From an uncultured Bryobacterales bacterium (GTDB lineage: Bacteria > Acidobacteriota > Terriglobia > Bryobacterales > Bryobacteraceae), in NCBI GenBank assembly GCA_937859895.1, contig CALMAV010000281.1, forward strand, positions 1-7,537: a DNA stretch of 7,537 bases, in the 5' to 3' direction. The notes below the pieces were generated by a model. It had not been told where the DNA came from. It did not search any database and saw nothing but the letters and a program-made list of their open reading frames with translations. Position 1 is the first letter of the stretch; each line of letters begins with the position of its first letter. Both the position numbers and the translations under genes were made by a program. Below are positions 1 to 7,371 of the stretch, one piece after another.

Positions 1-1358
1 AAATCCGACAGATTATACCGGCTCACGAAATTACGAATATTCTCGACAATATAGACCTCCCATATAGTGGCACAAATACCTCGTACAGCAATAGCGGAAC
101 CATTGGACCAGCCGATGCGGATATCCTTATTTCGCTGGCGGAGGATCATGGCCCCGAGTCGGAGTACGTAAGAGCCATTCGTGCGAAACTGCCGGGTCAA
201 TTTCCGGGCGTTCTTTTTTACTTTCTTCCTGCAGATCTAGTAAGTCAGATTTTAAACTTCGGGCTTCCTGCACCGATCGACATTCAGGTTTTAGGGAGTA
301 ACCTGGAAGCCAATCGCGACTTTGCGGACCGGCTCCTGGAACAGGTGAAGTATGTCCCAGGGGCAACGGACTTGCGCATTCAACAGCCTTTCAATCAGCC
401 TAAGTTGTTTCTGAATATTGATCGAACAAAGGCTCAGGAATTGGGGTACAGTGCACGAGATGTGGCGAGCAATGTCCTGGTGGCCCTTAGCGGCAGTTTC
501 CAAACCGCGCCAACGTTCTGGCTGAATCCAAAAACTGGAGTCAGCTATAACATTGCTGCTGAGTCACCGCAATATGAGATGGATTCGTTGCAGGATCTGC
601 GTAATCTCCCGATCTCGGCTGCGACGGCTACGCCTCAGTTGCTAGCCAATGTCGCTTCTTTGAAGCGAGGGACGGGCCTGGCATCGGTCTCGCACTATGC
701 CATTGCTCCGGTAATTGACATCTACGGAAATGTGGATGGTACAGACCTAGGAAGTGTAGCGAAAGAGCTGGATCGGATTGTGGCCGCAGATAGTAAGCAT
801 CTGGTGCGCGGTTCACGAGTGGTAGTGCGGGGGCAGATAGAAACAATGCGCTCCTCATTCCGCGGCTTGCTGGGCGGCTTAGCCTTTTCAATCATTCTGG
901 TTTACATGCTGATTGTGATTAACTTTCAGTCCTGGCTCGATCCTTTGGTGATCATCTCCGCGCTACCGGCAGCGCTGGCCGGTATTGTTTGGTTCCTGTT
1001 CATCACACATACAACAGTGAGCGTACCGGCTCTGACCGGATCCATTATGTGTGTGGGCGTCGCCACGGCGAACAGTATTCTGGTCGTGTCGTTCGCGAAA
1101 GAGCAGCTGCCTGACTCGGATTCGGCGGCCGACGCAGCGCTCCTGGCCGGGTTCACGCGGTTTCGGCCAGTGCTGATGACGGCCCTCGCGATGATGATTG
1201 GAATGCTGCCAATGGCAATGGGGCTGGGCGAAGGCAGCGAGCAGAACGCGCCTCTAGGACGCGCGGTGATCGGCGGCCTGCTGTTTGCCACGGTCGCGAC
1301 TTTATTCTTCGTGCCTGTATTCTTCAGCCTGGTACACCGGCGCAGGAAAGCAGTCTGA
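1..1358 (+). CDS. RND efflux permease, C-terminal part (5' end outside window)
   Basis: This is the C-terminal ~451 residues of an inner-membrane RND transporter. The frame is open from the first complete codon at base 3 to the TGA at 1356-1358. A GTG at 345 is internal, because clear family sequence lies upstream of it (NILDNI, DADILISL, QILNFGLPAPID). It aligns through its whole length with residues ~601-1045 of the complete permease at 4114-7365, at roughly half identity by eye. It therefore contains the second periplasmic porter/docking loop (to about base 850) and TM8-TM12 (about 865-1340). TM10 reads GVATANSIL, with Ala (1068-1070) where AcrB has Lys940. TM11 keeps the RFRPVLMT pattern, and QNAPLGRAVIGG precedes TM12. 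The protein ends with a short basic tail, HRRRKAV. In this family, protons drive export of amphiphilic compounds through a trimer. Substrate is unknown. The family call is very secure; intactness of the N-terminal half cannot be judged here. Confidence 0.96.
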   Translation, partial: IRQIIPAHEITNILDNIDLPYSGTNTSYSNSGTIGPADADILISLAEDHGPESEYVRAIRAKLPGQFPGVLFYFLPADLVSQILNFGLPAPIDIQVLGSNLEANRDFADRLLEQVKYVPGATDLRIQQPFNQPKLFLNIDRTKAQELGYSARDVASNVLVALSGSFQTAPTFWLNPKTGVSYNIAAESPQYEMDSLQDLRNLPISAATATPQLLANVASLKRGTGLASVSHYAIAPVIDIYGNVDGTDLGSVAKELDRIVAADSKHLVRGSRVVVRGQIETMRSSFRGLLGGLAFSIILVYMLIVINFQSWLDPLVIISALPAALAGIVWFLFITHTTVSVPALTGSIMCVGVATANSILVVSFAKEQLPDSDSAADAALLAGFTRFRPVLMTALAMMIGMLPMAMGLGEGSEQNAPLGRAVIGGLLFATVATLFFVPVFFSLVHRRRKAV

Positions 1359-1360
1359 TG
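1344..1360 (+). promoter_or_regulatory. RBS and overlapping stop/start (TGATG) of the first adaptor
   Basis: The permease stop TGA (1356-1358) shares its A with the adaptor start ATG (1358-1360). AGGAA at 1344-1348 sits 9 bases before the ATG, inside the permease coding end, and can act as a Shine-Dalgarno site. The arrangement fits translational coupling of permease and adaptor from one mRNA. It also fixes the adaptor start, because the hydrophobic membrane segment begins a few codons later. Confidence 0.7.
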
Positions 1361-2512
1361 CGAAGAGTTCGTTTAGTTCTTGTGGCGGTAGCGGCCTTGG
1401 CTATTGCCGCAGTGCTGATTGTGGCCGGTATTAGACCGCGGGTGAAGAATCAACAATCCTTGCAGGAGCGAGCGACGGCAAGTGCTCTTCCGGCACTGAC
1501 CGTGATTCACCCGATACGGCAAAATCCAGCCGAAGAAGTTGTACTGCCGGGTAATATCCAGGCGTTTTCGGATGCACCTATTTATGCACGGACAAACGGG
1601 TACCTGAGAAAGTGGTACTTCGATATTGGGTCGCATGTGAAGCAAGGGCAACTGCTTGCAGACATACAAAGTCCGGAAGTGGATCAGCAACTACAGCAGG
1701 CTCAGGATGATGTAGGAATGGCTGAGGCGAATCTGAAGCTGGCCCAGATTACGGCCGAGCGGTATCAGAATTTATTGCAGCAGGATTCGATTGCCAAGCA
1801 GGATGTGGACACGGCTGTACAGAATGCTGCTGCGCGTTCCATGAGCTTGCGATCAGCCCAGGCGAATGTGCGGCGGCTTCAGGAAATGGTTTCGTTTGAG
1901 AAAATTTACGCTCCGTTCGACGGCGTAGTTACCGCCCGAAACACGGACGTCGGACAGTTGATTGCATCGGGGTCAGCGGGAGTCGGCAATCGGGAACTGT
2001 TCCATATGGCGGCAGTGAACAGACTGCGAGTTTTCGTGAATGTGCCGCAGCTCTATTCGCAAGCGGCCAAGGTTGGGTTGAAGGCTGACCTGACTTTGCC
2101 GGACATGCCGAATCAACGGTTTCCGGGAACGCTGGCGCGAACTGCTGATGCCTTTGATCCAACGACACGAACCCTGCTGGTGGAGGTGGACGTCAACAAT
2201 CCGACTGGACAACTATTTGCGAACGCCTATGCTGAGGTTCACTTCAAGATGAAATCTGCCGGCACCACGTTGGTGATTCCGTCTACTTCGCTGGTCTTTC
2301 GAAGCGAGGGTTTGCGTGTGCCGGTCGTTCAGAACGGAAGCAAAGTGGCAATGGTGCCGGTGAGTCTGGGCCGCGACTTCGGCAATACCGTAGAGGTGCT
2401 CTCCGGACTGACTGCGGAGAGCTCCGTGGTGGCAGATCCGCCCGATTCACTAGTCAACGGCGAGACGGTGCGCGTAGTTCCGAAGAAGGTTGCCTCGGAG
2501 GGGGAGCGCTAG
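1358..2512 (+). CDS. RND efflux periplasmic adaptor subunit (MFP/HlyD-AcrA family)
   Basis: This 384-residue membrane fusion protein would bridge the RND permease and an outer-membrane channel. Residues 1-24 (MRRVRLVLVA, then a hydrophobic run) form a signal anchor or uncleaved membrane segment. I see no lipobox Cys, so it is unlikely to be a lipoprotein. Residues ~72-105 form the first lipoyl half-motif (PIYARTNGYLRKWYFDIGSHV, then KQGQLLADIQSPE). Residues ~106-178 are a Gln/Ala-rich α-helical hairpin that would contact the channel. Residues ~182-202 hold the second lipoyl half (IYAPFDGVVTARNTDVGQLI). The β-barrel domain follows (~222-297, including TRTLLVEVDVNN), then a membrane-proximal domain (~303-375). 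Length is normal for AcrA/MexA-type adaptors. It is coupled to the preceding permease by a one-base overlap, so the two almost certainly work together. The permease-then-adaptor order is the reverse of acrAB. Substrate cannot be inferred. Confidence 0.95.
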   Translation: MRRVRLVLVAVAALAIAAVLIVAGIRPRVKNQQSLQERATASALPALTVIHPIRQNPAEEVVLPGNIQAFSDAPIYARTNGYLRKWYFDIGSHVKQGQLLADIQSPEVDQQLQQAQDDVGMAEANLKLAQITAERYQNLLQQDSIAKQDVDTAVQNAAARSMSLRSAQANVRRLQEMVSFEKIYAPFDGVVTARNTDVGQLIASGSAGVGNRELFHMAAVNRLRVFVNVPQLYSQAAKVGLKADLTLPDMPNQRFPGTLARTADAFDPTTRTLLVEVDVNNPTGQLFANAYAEVHFKMKSAGTTLVIPSTSLVFRSEGLRVPVVQNGSKVAMVPVSLGRDFGNTVEVLSGLTAESSVVADPPDSLVNGETVRVVPKKVASEGER

Positions 2513-2534
2513 ACCGCATTAGCGGCGAATCTAG
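2509..2534. terminator. Small hairpin between convergent genes, possible weak bidirectional terminator
   Basis: The 18-base gap between the adaptor stop and the reductase stop sits inside an inverted repeat. CTAGA (2509-2513) pairs with TCTAG (2530-2534). Nested in it, CCGC (2514-2517) pairs with GCGG (2522-2525) around an ATTA loop, with a CGAA bulge. Both stop codons lie in the outer stem. There is no convincing U-tract on either side, so it is at best a weak or Rho-assisted terminator. Its position between convergent genes is the main argument for it. Confidence 0.3.
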
Positions 2535-3916
2535 TCTGAGGCTTTAACGCTCTCTAAAAGCCCGAAGAAACCTTCGGCAATAGTGGGGTGAATGAAAATG
2601 GAACTCTTCAGCAATGTATAGGGCTTTTCGGCCAGCATGAGGGTGTGCAGTATTTGCACGACTTCGCCTCCTTCGGTGGCAAGAATGGCTGCACCGAGCA
2701 CCTGATCATTCGTACCATCAACTACGATTTTCATCATTCCTTCGGTTTCGCCGCGCTCAATGGCTCGAGCAACACCGGTCAGGCTAACGCTGCCAGTCTT
2801 AATCGACTTACCGCTCTTCCGAGCCTCACGTTCCGTGATGCCAACTCGGCCAAGTTGCGGGTCGGTGAATATGGCGTAAGGCACAATACGGTTGTTGGTG
2901 GTCAGGTTCTTGCCTTCGTAGAGATTGCCATAGATGATCTGGAAATCGTTGTACGAGATGTGAGTGAAGGCTGGCCCGCCAGTAACGTCGCCAAGAGCCC
3001 AGATACCCTCGACACTAGTCTCAAGGCGACCGTTAACGATGACGTGGCCGCCATTGTCGGTGGCAACCCCCGCCGCAGAGAGATTTAGTTCTGCAGTGTT
3101 CGGCTTGCGCCCAGTGGCGACGAGAATGTGCGAGCCCAATACCCTTTGCTCCTGCCCGGCGACTTTAACTTCAACCGATACGTTGGTGCCTTCCCCCGAA
3201 GCTGCGAGCACTTCCTCATCCAGGAGAAAGCAAATTCCCTCGGACGTGAGAGCGTGTTGGAGCGCATCCGCTATGTCGTCGTCCTCGCGCGGAAGAAGAC
3301 GGCTGCTTTTTTGGACTACCGTGACCTCGCATCCGAATCGACAGTACATCTGCGCAAATTCGAGACCGATGTAACCGCCGCCTATGACAATGAGATGAGA
3401 GGGAAGGGACGTTAACTGGAGAAGTGTCTCATTGGTGAGATACGGGATAGTACTTAGGCCCGGTATCTCAGGGATGATTGAGCTGGATCCGGTGTCGATG
3501 AAAATCCGGTCTGATTGCAGCAAGTCTAAGTTAACTTGGATTTGCTTTGATGAAACGAACCGGCCTGTGCCACGATAGAGATCAAGATTTGGCAGTTTGT
3601 CTATCTTGCTTTGCCAGCCACCTCTGAATTCAGTGACTATTTTGTTTTTGCGTGCAACGATCGCCGGCAGATCAACTCGTACGCCGGAAGTCTTAACCCC
3701 CCACCTTTCCGATTGACGCACATAGTGAGCAACCTGGGCGCTGGCGATCACCGTCTTGGTTGGCGTACACCCGGTATTGATGCAGGTTCCACCAAGGAAA
3801 CGCGATTCAATCAGCGCTACTTTCTGCCCATTGGCCGCCAGTTTCTGGCATAAAGGATTCCCGCCTTGGCCGGAGCCGATGACGATCGCATCGTAGTGCT
3901 TGGCAGAATCTGGCAT
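2531..3916 (-). CDS. FAD-dependent pyridine nucleotide-disulfide oxidoreductase, class I (RclA/mercuric-reductase-like)
   Basis: This 461-residue cytoplasmic flavoenzyme belongs to the glutathione reductase/lipoamide dehydrogenase/MerA/RclA family. The N-terminal FAD site is IVIGSGQGG (G14-x-G16-x-x-G19). The redox-active pair is C45/C50 in GGTCINTGCTPTK. The second nucleotide site is VIGGGYIGLE (177-186), and ALGD (307-310) belongs to the second FAD motif. The C-terminal dimerisation domain ends in FIHPTIAEG with the His443-Glu448 dyad used by disulfide reductases. True MerA features are missing: no N-terminal heavy-metal domain, no C-terminal vicinal Cys pair, and no mer genes nearby. From memory, GDVTGG, PREDxDIAD, VPYxxF and the GGTCIN...PTKT active site resemble E. 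coli RclA, a reactive-chlorine-resistance copper reductase. The strand after the nucleotide loop reads VVQKSSR instead of ending in an acid, which favours NADPH (inference). The start is the ATG just before MPDSAKHYDA; no good Shine-Dalgarno site is seen. Physiological substrate is unknown. Confidence 0.93.
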   Translation of the reverse strand: MPDSAKHYDAIVIGSGQGGNPLCQKLAANGQKVALIESRFLGGTCINTGCTPTKTVIASAQVAHYVRQSERWGVKTSGVRVDLPAIVARKNKIVTEFRGGWQSKIDKLPNLDLYRGTGRFVSSKQIQVNLDLLQSDRIFIDTGSSSIIPEIPGLSTIPYLTNETLLQLTSLPSHLIVIGGGYIGLEFAQMYCRFGCEVTVVQKSSRLLPREDDDIADALQHALTSEGICFLLDEEVLAASGEGTNVSVEVKVAGQEQRVLGSHILVATGRKPNTAELNLSAAGVATDNGGHVIVNGRLETSVEGIWALGDVTGGPAFTHISYNDFQIIYGNLYEGKNLTTNNRIVPYAIFTDPQLGRVGITEREARKSGKSIKTGSVSLTGVARAIERGETEGMMKIVVDGTNDQVLGAAILATEGGEVVQILHTLMLAEKPYTLLKSSIFIHPTIAEGFFGLLESVKASD

Positions 3917-3963
3917 GGTTGTCTATTCATCGATGAGTCAAGTCCTGGAATTTATGCGAGCAA

Positions 3964-4042
3964 AAGTGCTGAACGGGTAACTTTTGGGTGCTCTCTTGCA
4001 ATCAGAGATGATAGAAGAGCATTGTCAAAACTAAGTGCTGAA
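3964..4042. repeat. 10-base direct repeat AAGTGCTGAA in the divergent promoter region
   Basis: The sequence AAGTGCTGAA occurs at 3964-3973 and again at 4033-4042. The copies start 69 bases apart, and they flank the proposed minus-strand promoter at 4001-4028. Paired sites on either side of a promoter can be binding sites for a shared regulator of divergent genes. Two exact 10-mers within 200 bases could still be chance, so the regulatory role is inference. Confidence 0.35.
4001..4028 (-). promoter_or_regulatory. Candidate sigma-70-like promoter for the reductase
   Basis: Read on the minus strand, a perfect TTGACA -35 box lies at 4028-4023. After a 16-base spacer comes TCTGAT at 4006-4001, which matches four of six bases of TATAAT. 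This would start transcription near 3994 and leave a leader of about 80 bases before the reductase ATG. The inverted repeat TCTCT-N7-AGAGA (3992-4008) overlaps the proposed -10 and start point, where a repressor would act. The consensus may differ in this organism, so this is tentative. Confidence 0.33.
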
Positions 4043-4113
4043 TTCCATAGCGTCTTAATTTTCAGATTGCAGCGGTTGGAATATTGGGGTTTTCTCTTTG
4101 AGTCGGGGGCAAG

Positions 4114-7100
4114 ATGTGGATTGTTCACTTAGCGCTTAGGCGCCCTTATACGTTCGTAGTGTTTTCTGTTCTGGTGCTGATCCTAGGTGGACTGGCCGCG
4201 TTTGTCACACCAAAAGATGTTTTTCCGAACATTGATATTCCCGTGGTGAGCGTGGTCTGGACCTACAACGGTCTGATGCCGGACGACATGGAAAAGCGAG
4301 TGATCACGGTTTGTGAACGCGCCATGACCACGACGGTGAACGACATTGAACACATTGAGTCCGAGTCCTATACGGGTGTCGGCATCGTGAAGGTCTTCTT
4401 CCAGCCCCGAGTGAAAGTTGAATTAGCCCTTTCGCAGATAACTTCGATCGTACAGACCATCTTGCGGGTATTACCGCCCGGAATTTTCCCTCCAGCAATT
4501 GTCAAGTACGATGCGGCGAGTGTCCCGGTTCTGCAGCTTGGATTAACAGGCGAGGGTTTGACAGAGCAGGACCTTTATGATCTGGGAACCAATTTCATCC
4601 GCACTCGTCTGGCGACTGTTCAAGGCGCTTCTATTCCTCTGCCATGGGGCGGAAAAACCCGGCAGATCATGGTGGATCTGGACCCGAACGCCCTCTATGC
4701 CAAGCATCTATCAGGAATTGATGTTTCGAATGCGCTCAATGCTCAGAACCTGATTTTGCCGGCAGGAACGGCTCGTGTGGGACCGACAGAGTACCTGGTG
4801 AGGGTCAATAGCAGTCCGACGACCATCTCGGAAATGAACGATCTTCCAATCCGGGCGGCGAATGACGCATTGGTGTACATGAAAGATATTGCCCAAATCC
4901 GCAACGGGTTTGCTGTACAGACCAACATTGTCCGCGAGAACGGCCAGCGCTCTGCACTGCTTACAGTTTTGAAAAATGGGAAGGCCTCGACTCTGGACAT
5001 CGTGACTGCGGTCAAGAAGGCGCTGCCCAGGGTGAAAGCAGACTTGCCGCCCGTATTACGAATTACGCCCCTGTTTGATCAATCGGTCTTCGTGCGAGCT
5101 TCGATCAATGAGGTAGTGCGCGAAGCAAGTATCGCGGCATTCCTGACTGCTTTGATGATTCTGTTATTCCTGGGCAGTTGGCGCAGTACGTTGATTGTTT
5201 GTATTTCGATTCCACTTTCGATTCTGACTTCGATTTGTATCTTAGCGGCACTAGGAGAAACGATCAATGTCATGACGCTGGGCGGTTTGGCGCTGGCAGT
5301 CGGCATACTGGTGGACGATGCGACAGTTGAAATTGAAAATACGCACCGGAACTTAGCTGAATCGGACCGGTCGCTGGTTCACGCAATCCTAGAGAGCGCC
5401 AGCCAAGTCGCAGCGCCAGCACTGGTGTCCACACTATCGATCTGCATTGTATTTCTCCCTGTTCTGCTGTTGACGGGAGCGGCCAAGTACCTCTTTACGC
5501 CCCTAGCAATGGCGGTTGTGTTTGCCATGTTGGCTTCGTATTTTCTTTCGAGGACACTGGTTCCGACTATGATGCACTTCCTGCTTCCAGCAGAGGTGGC
5601 GCTCTACCAGCAGCACGATGGCGAAGAGCCGAAAGAAGCACGCAACCCAATCTGGCGATTTCATCAGAAGTTTGAACATCAGTTCGAGAAGCTGCGCCAT
5701 AGCTACAAGGGCGTCCTTGAGTGGACGCTGGTGCACCGAGCAATTACCTTGACTATCTTTGCTGCCTTCGTGGGCGGTTCTTCGCTGCTGACACTAGCCA
5801 TTGGACGAGACTTCTTCCCGTACGTTGATTCGGGGCAGATGCGTTTGCATGTGCTGCCGCCACAAGGTACTCGTATTGAACAAGCAGAGTTGGTGTTTGC
5901 CGCTGTTGAGAAGGAGATTCGAAATACACTGCCAAAAGGGCGAATTGACATGATTCTCGACAACATCGGGTTGCCCAACGGCGGGATCAATCTAGCGTTC
6001 GGCAACAACGCCACTATTAGTAATTCCGATGGCGACATCCTGATTTCGCTGAAAGAAGGAAAGCGACAAACAGTCGAGTTTACGCGGCTGTTGCGAGCGA
6101 AGCTGGCACAGAAGTTCCCGGAAGAGACGTTCTTCTTCACGCCGGCAAATATTACCAATCAGATTCTCGACTTTGGACTGCCGGCGCCGATTGATTTGCA
6201 GGTGGTAGGGCGGAATCCGGTTGCCAATTACAAGATTGCTCAGGATCTATTACGAAAGGTACAGGCTATACCAGGAGCGGTGGACGTGCACATCCACCAG
6301 GAAGTGTCCTACCCAACGGTGCAAGTGGACGTGGATCGCGAGAAGGCGGAACAGATTGGTATGCAGCAGCGCGACGTGGCTAACAGCATGTTGATCTCGT
6401 TGTCAGGGAGCGGCCAAACGGCGCCAAACCAGTGGTTGAATCCGCAAAACGGCGTTAACTATCAGGTTGTGGTGCAAAGTCCGCTTTACAAGATTGATTC
6501 GTTCGATGCCCTGAAACGCACGCCGGTAACTTCGATAACAGGCAATAACAGTCAACTGCTCGCTAATTTGGCAACCCTGAAGCGCGGAGTGTCAACCATT
6601 GTGGTCGACCACTACAATATCCAGCCAACTTTCGATATCTACGCGGACGTTGACCGAAGAGATCTAGGTGGTGTGGCAGACGCGATTCACAAGATTGTGA
6701 AGGAGCAGAAGAACCTGACCAGTGGAACGTTTATCGAGCTGCGCGGTGAAGTTACAACGATGGAGGAGTCATTTACCCGGCTGCTGTTAGGGATCGGGTT
6801 CGCGGTAGTGATTGTTTATCTTTTGATGGCAGTGAACTTCCAGAGCTGGATAGATCCGCTGATCATTCTGACAGCCCTGCCCGGTGCGTTCTCCGGAATT
6901 TTGTGGATGCTGTATTTGACCCAAACCACGTTCAGTGTTCCTTCTTTGATGGGATCAATCATGACTATCGGCGTGGCAACTGCAAACTCCATTCTGCTGG
7001 TGGTGTTCGCAAACGATCAGCGACGGGAAGGGAAAAACGCTATGGAGGCGGCGCTGTCAGCAGGCTTTATCAGATTACGACCAGTCTGCATGACGGCACT

Positions 7101-7365
7101 TGCAATGATCATTGGCATGCTGCCGATGGCGCTAGCATTCGGGGAGGGCGGGGAACAAAACGCACCTCTTGGCCGAGCAGTAATTGGGGGCTTACTAGTA
7201 GCGACGATCAGTACCCTCTTTATAGTGCCGATTATGTACACGCTACTGCGGAAGAAATCGCCGGTAGACTATGATGCGTTGATCACCAAAGAGTACGACG
7301 AGGGTGCTCCGGAGAAGGGCAGTGACAAGGGCTTTAAGAGCGCCGGAAAGCTGCAGGAGGTTTAA
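4114..7365 (+). CDS. RND efflux permease, complete (HAE1/AcrB-like superfamily)
   Basis: This 1083-residue inner-membrane proton/substrate antiporter would export compounds through its adaptor and an outer-membrane channel. TM1 spans residues ~12-31 after MWIVHLALRRPY. The first periplasmic porter/docking loop runs ~32-335, TM2-TM6 ~339-487, and an amphipathic linker follows. TM7 is ~542-563, the second periplasmic loop ~564-885, and TM8-TM12 ~888-1045. TM4 keeps the acidic pair D401-D402 in GILVDDATVEIEN. TM11 keeps R987 and T994 in RLRPVCMT. TM10 reads GVATANSIL, so A957 stands at the position of AcrB Lys940. A charged 38-residue cytoplasmic tail follows TM12, unlike the short tail of the upstream paralogue. 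Length is at the upper end of the usual 1020-1080. The ATG gives the expected N-terminus. The adaptor gene starts 3 bases after the stop. VDDATVEIEN suggests HAE1-like rather than CusA-like metal export, but the substrate is not determinable. Confidence 0.97.
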   Translation: MWIVHLALRRPYTFVVFSVLVLILGGLAAFVTPKDVFPNIDIPVVSVVWTYNGLMPDDMEKRVITVCERAMTTTVNDIEHIESESYTGVGIVKVFFQPRVKVELALSQITSIVQTILRVLPPGIFPPAIVKYDAASVPVLQLGLTGEGLTEQDLYDLGTNFIRTRLATVQGASIPLPWGGKTRQIMVDLDPNALYAKHLSGIDVSNALNAQNLILPAGTARVGPTEYLVRVNSSPTTISEMNDLPIRAANDALVYMKDIAQIRNGFAVQTNIVRENGQRSALLTVLKNGKASTLDIVTAVKKALPRVKADLPPVLRITPLFDQSVFVRASINEVVREASIAAFLTALMILLFLGSWRSTLIVCISIPLSILTSICILAALGETINVMTLGGLALAVGILVDDATVEIENTHRNLAESDRSLVHAILESASQVAAPALVSTLSICIVFLPVLLLTGAAKYLFTPLAMAVVFAMLASYFLSRTLVPTMMHFLLPAEVALYQQHDGEEPKEARNPIWRFHQKFEHQFEKLRHSYKGVLEWTLVHRAITLTIFAAFVGGSSLLTLAIGRDFFPYVDSGQMRLHVLPPQGTRIEQAELVFAAVEKEIRNTLPKGRIDMILDNIGLPNGGINLAFGNNATISNSDGDILISLKEGKRQTVEFTRLLRAKLAQKFPEETFFFTPANITNQILDFGLPAPIDLQVVGRNPVANYKIAQDLLRKVQAIPGAVDVHIHQEVSYPTVQVDVDREKAEQIGMQQRDVANSMLISLSGSGQTAPNQWLNPQNGVNYQVVVQSPLYKIDSFDALKRTPVTSITGNNSQLLANLATLKRGVSTIVVDHYNIQPTFDIYADVDRRDLGGVADAIHKIVKEQKNLTSGTFIELRGEVTTMEESFTRLLLGIGFAVVIVYLLMAVNFQSWIDPLIILTALPGAFSGILWMLYLTQTTFSVPSLMGSIMTIGVATANSILLVVFANDQRREGKNAMEAALSAGFIRLRPVCMTALAMIIGMLPMALAFGEGGEQNAPLGRAVIGGLLVATISTLFIVPIMYTLLRKKSPVDYDALITKEYDEGAPEKGSDKGFKSAGKLQEV

Positions 7366-7371
7366 TCCATG
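7355..7371 (+). promoter_or_regulatory. Strong ribosome binding site for the second adaptor
   Basis: AGGAGG at 7355-7360 is a perfect anti-Shine-Dalgarno complement, 8 bases before the ATG at 7369-7371. It lies in the last codons of the permease (GCAGGAGGTTTAA). It fixes the adaptor start. Permease and adaptor are only 3 bases apart and must share a transcript. Confidence 0.85.

Larger units (their letters stand above)
3917..4113. promoter_or_regulatory. Divergent intergenic region between reductase and second permease
   Basis: These 197 bases separate two divergently transcribed genes and must carry the reductase promoter and probably that of the second permease module. The region is less G+C-rich than the genes. 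Visible structure includes a 10-base direct repeat, a perfect 10-base palindrome TCATCGATGA (3927-3936) near the reductase start, and an inverted repeat TCTCT-N7-AGAGA (3992-4008). I find no convincing plus-strand sigma-70 promoter. The best partial match is TTGTCA at 4022-4027, without a good -10 at normal spacing. Before the permease ATG there is only an imperfect G-rich ribosome site (GGGGG, 4105-4109). No small gene is supported here. Confidence 0.6.

Noticed and set aside
345..1358. Taking GTG 345 as the real start of the first permease
   Set aside because: The frame is open to the window edge, and the upstream codons match the second permease closely (DILISL, QILxFGLPAPID), so the gene begins outside the window.
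2556..2577. Minus-strand hairpin CCGAAG-GTTT-CTTCGG followed by GCTTTTA, resembling an intrinsic terminator
   Set aside because: It lies inside the last codons of the reductase (EGFFGLL), upstream of its stop. The stem is only 6 base pairs and the T-run only four, so it is most likely a product of the coding sequence.
2588..3415. Several plus-strand open frames (166, 136 and 95 codons) opposite the reductase
   Set aside because: They lie antisense to a reductase with intact motifs throughout, show no recognisable domain and overlap one another. They are by-products of the codon pattern of the real gene.
3611..3853. 80-codon plus-strand open frame opposite the reductase N-terminus
   Set aside because: It is antisense to the FAD-binding and redox-Cys region of the reductase, has no family features and has no convincing ribosome site.
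2531..3916. Mercuric reductase (merA) as part of a mer operon
   Set aside because: There is no N-terminal metal-binding domain, no C-terminal Cys pair and no merR/T/P neighbours. The His-Glu dyad points to a general disulfide-reductase-type enzyme.
4022..4051. Plus-strand promoter TTGTCA with CATAGC for the second permease
   Set aside because: The -10 matches only three of six bases at 18-base spacing; too weak to call.
3866..4132. 88-codon plus-strand frame running from the reductase start through the intergenic region into the permease
   Set aside because: It starts at a TTG antisense to the reductase FAD motif, overlaps the permease start out of frame, has no Shine-Dalgarno site and has a composition unlike a real protein.
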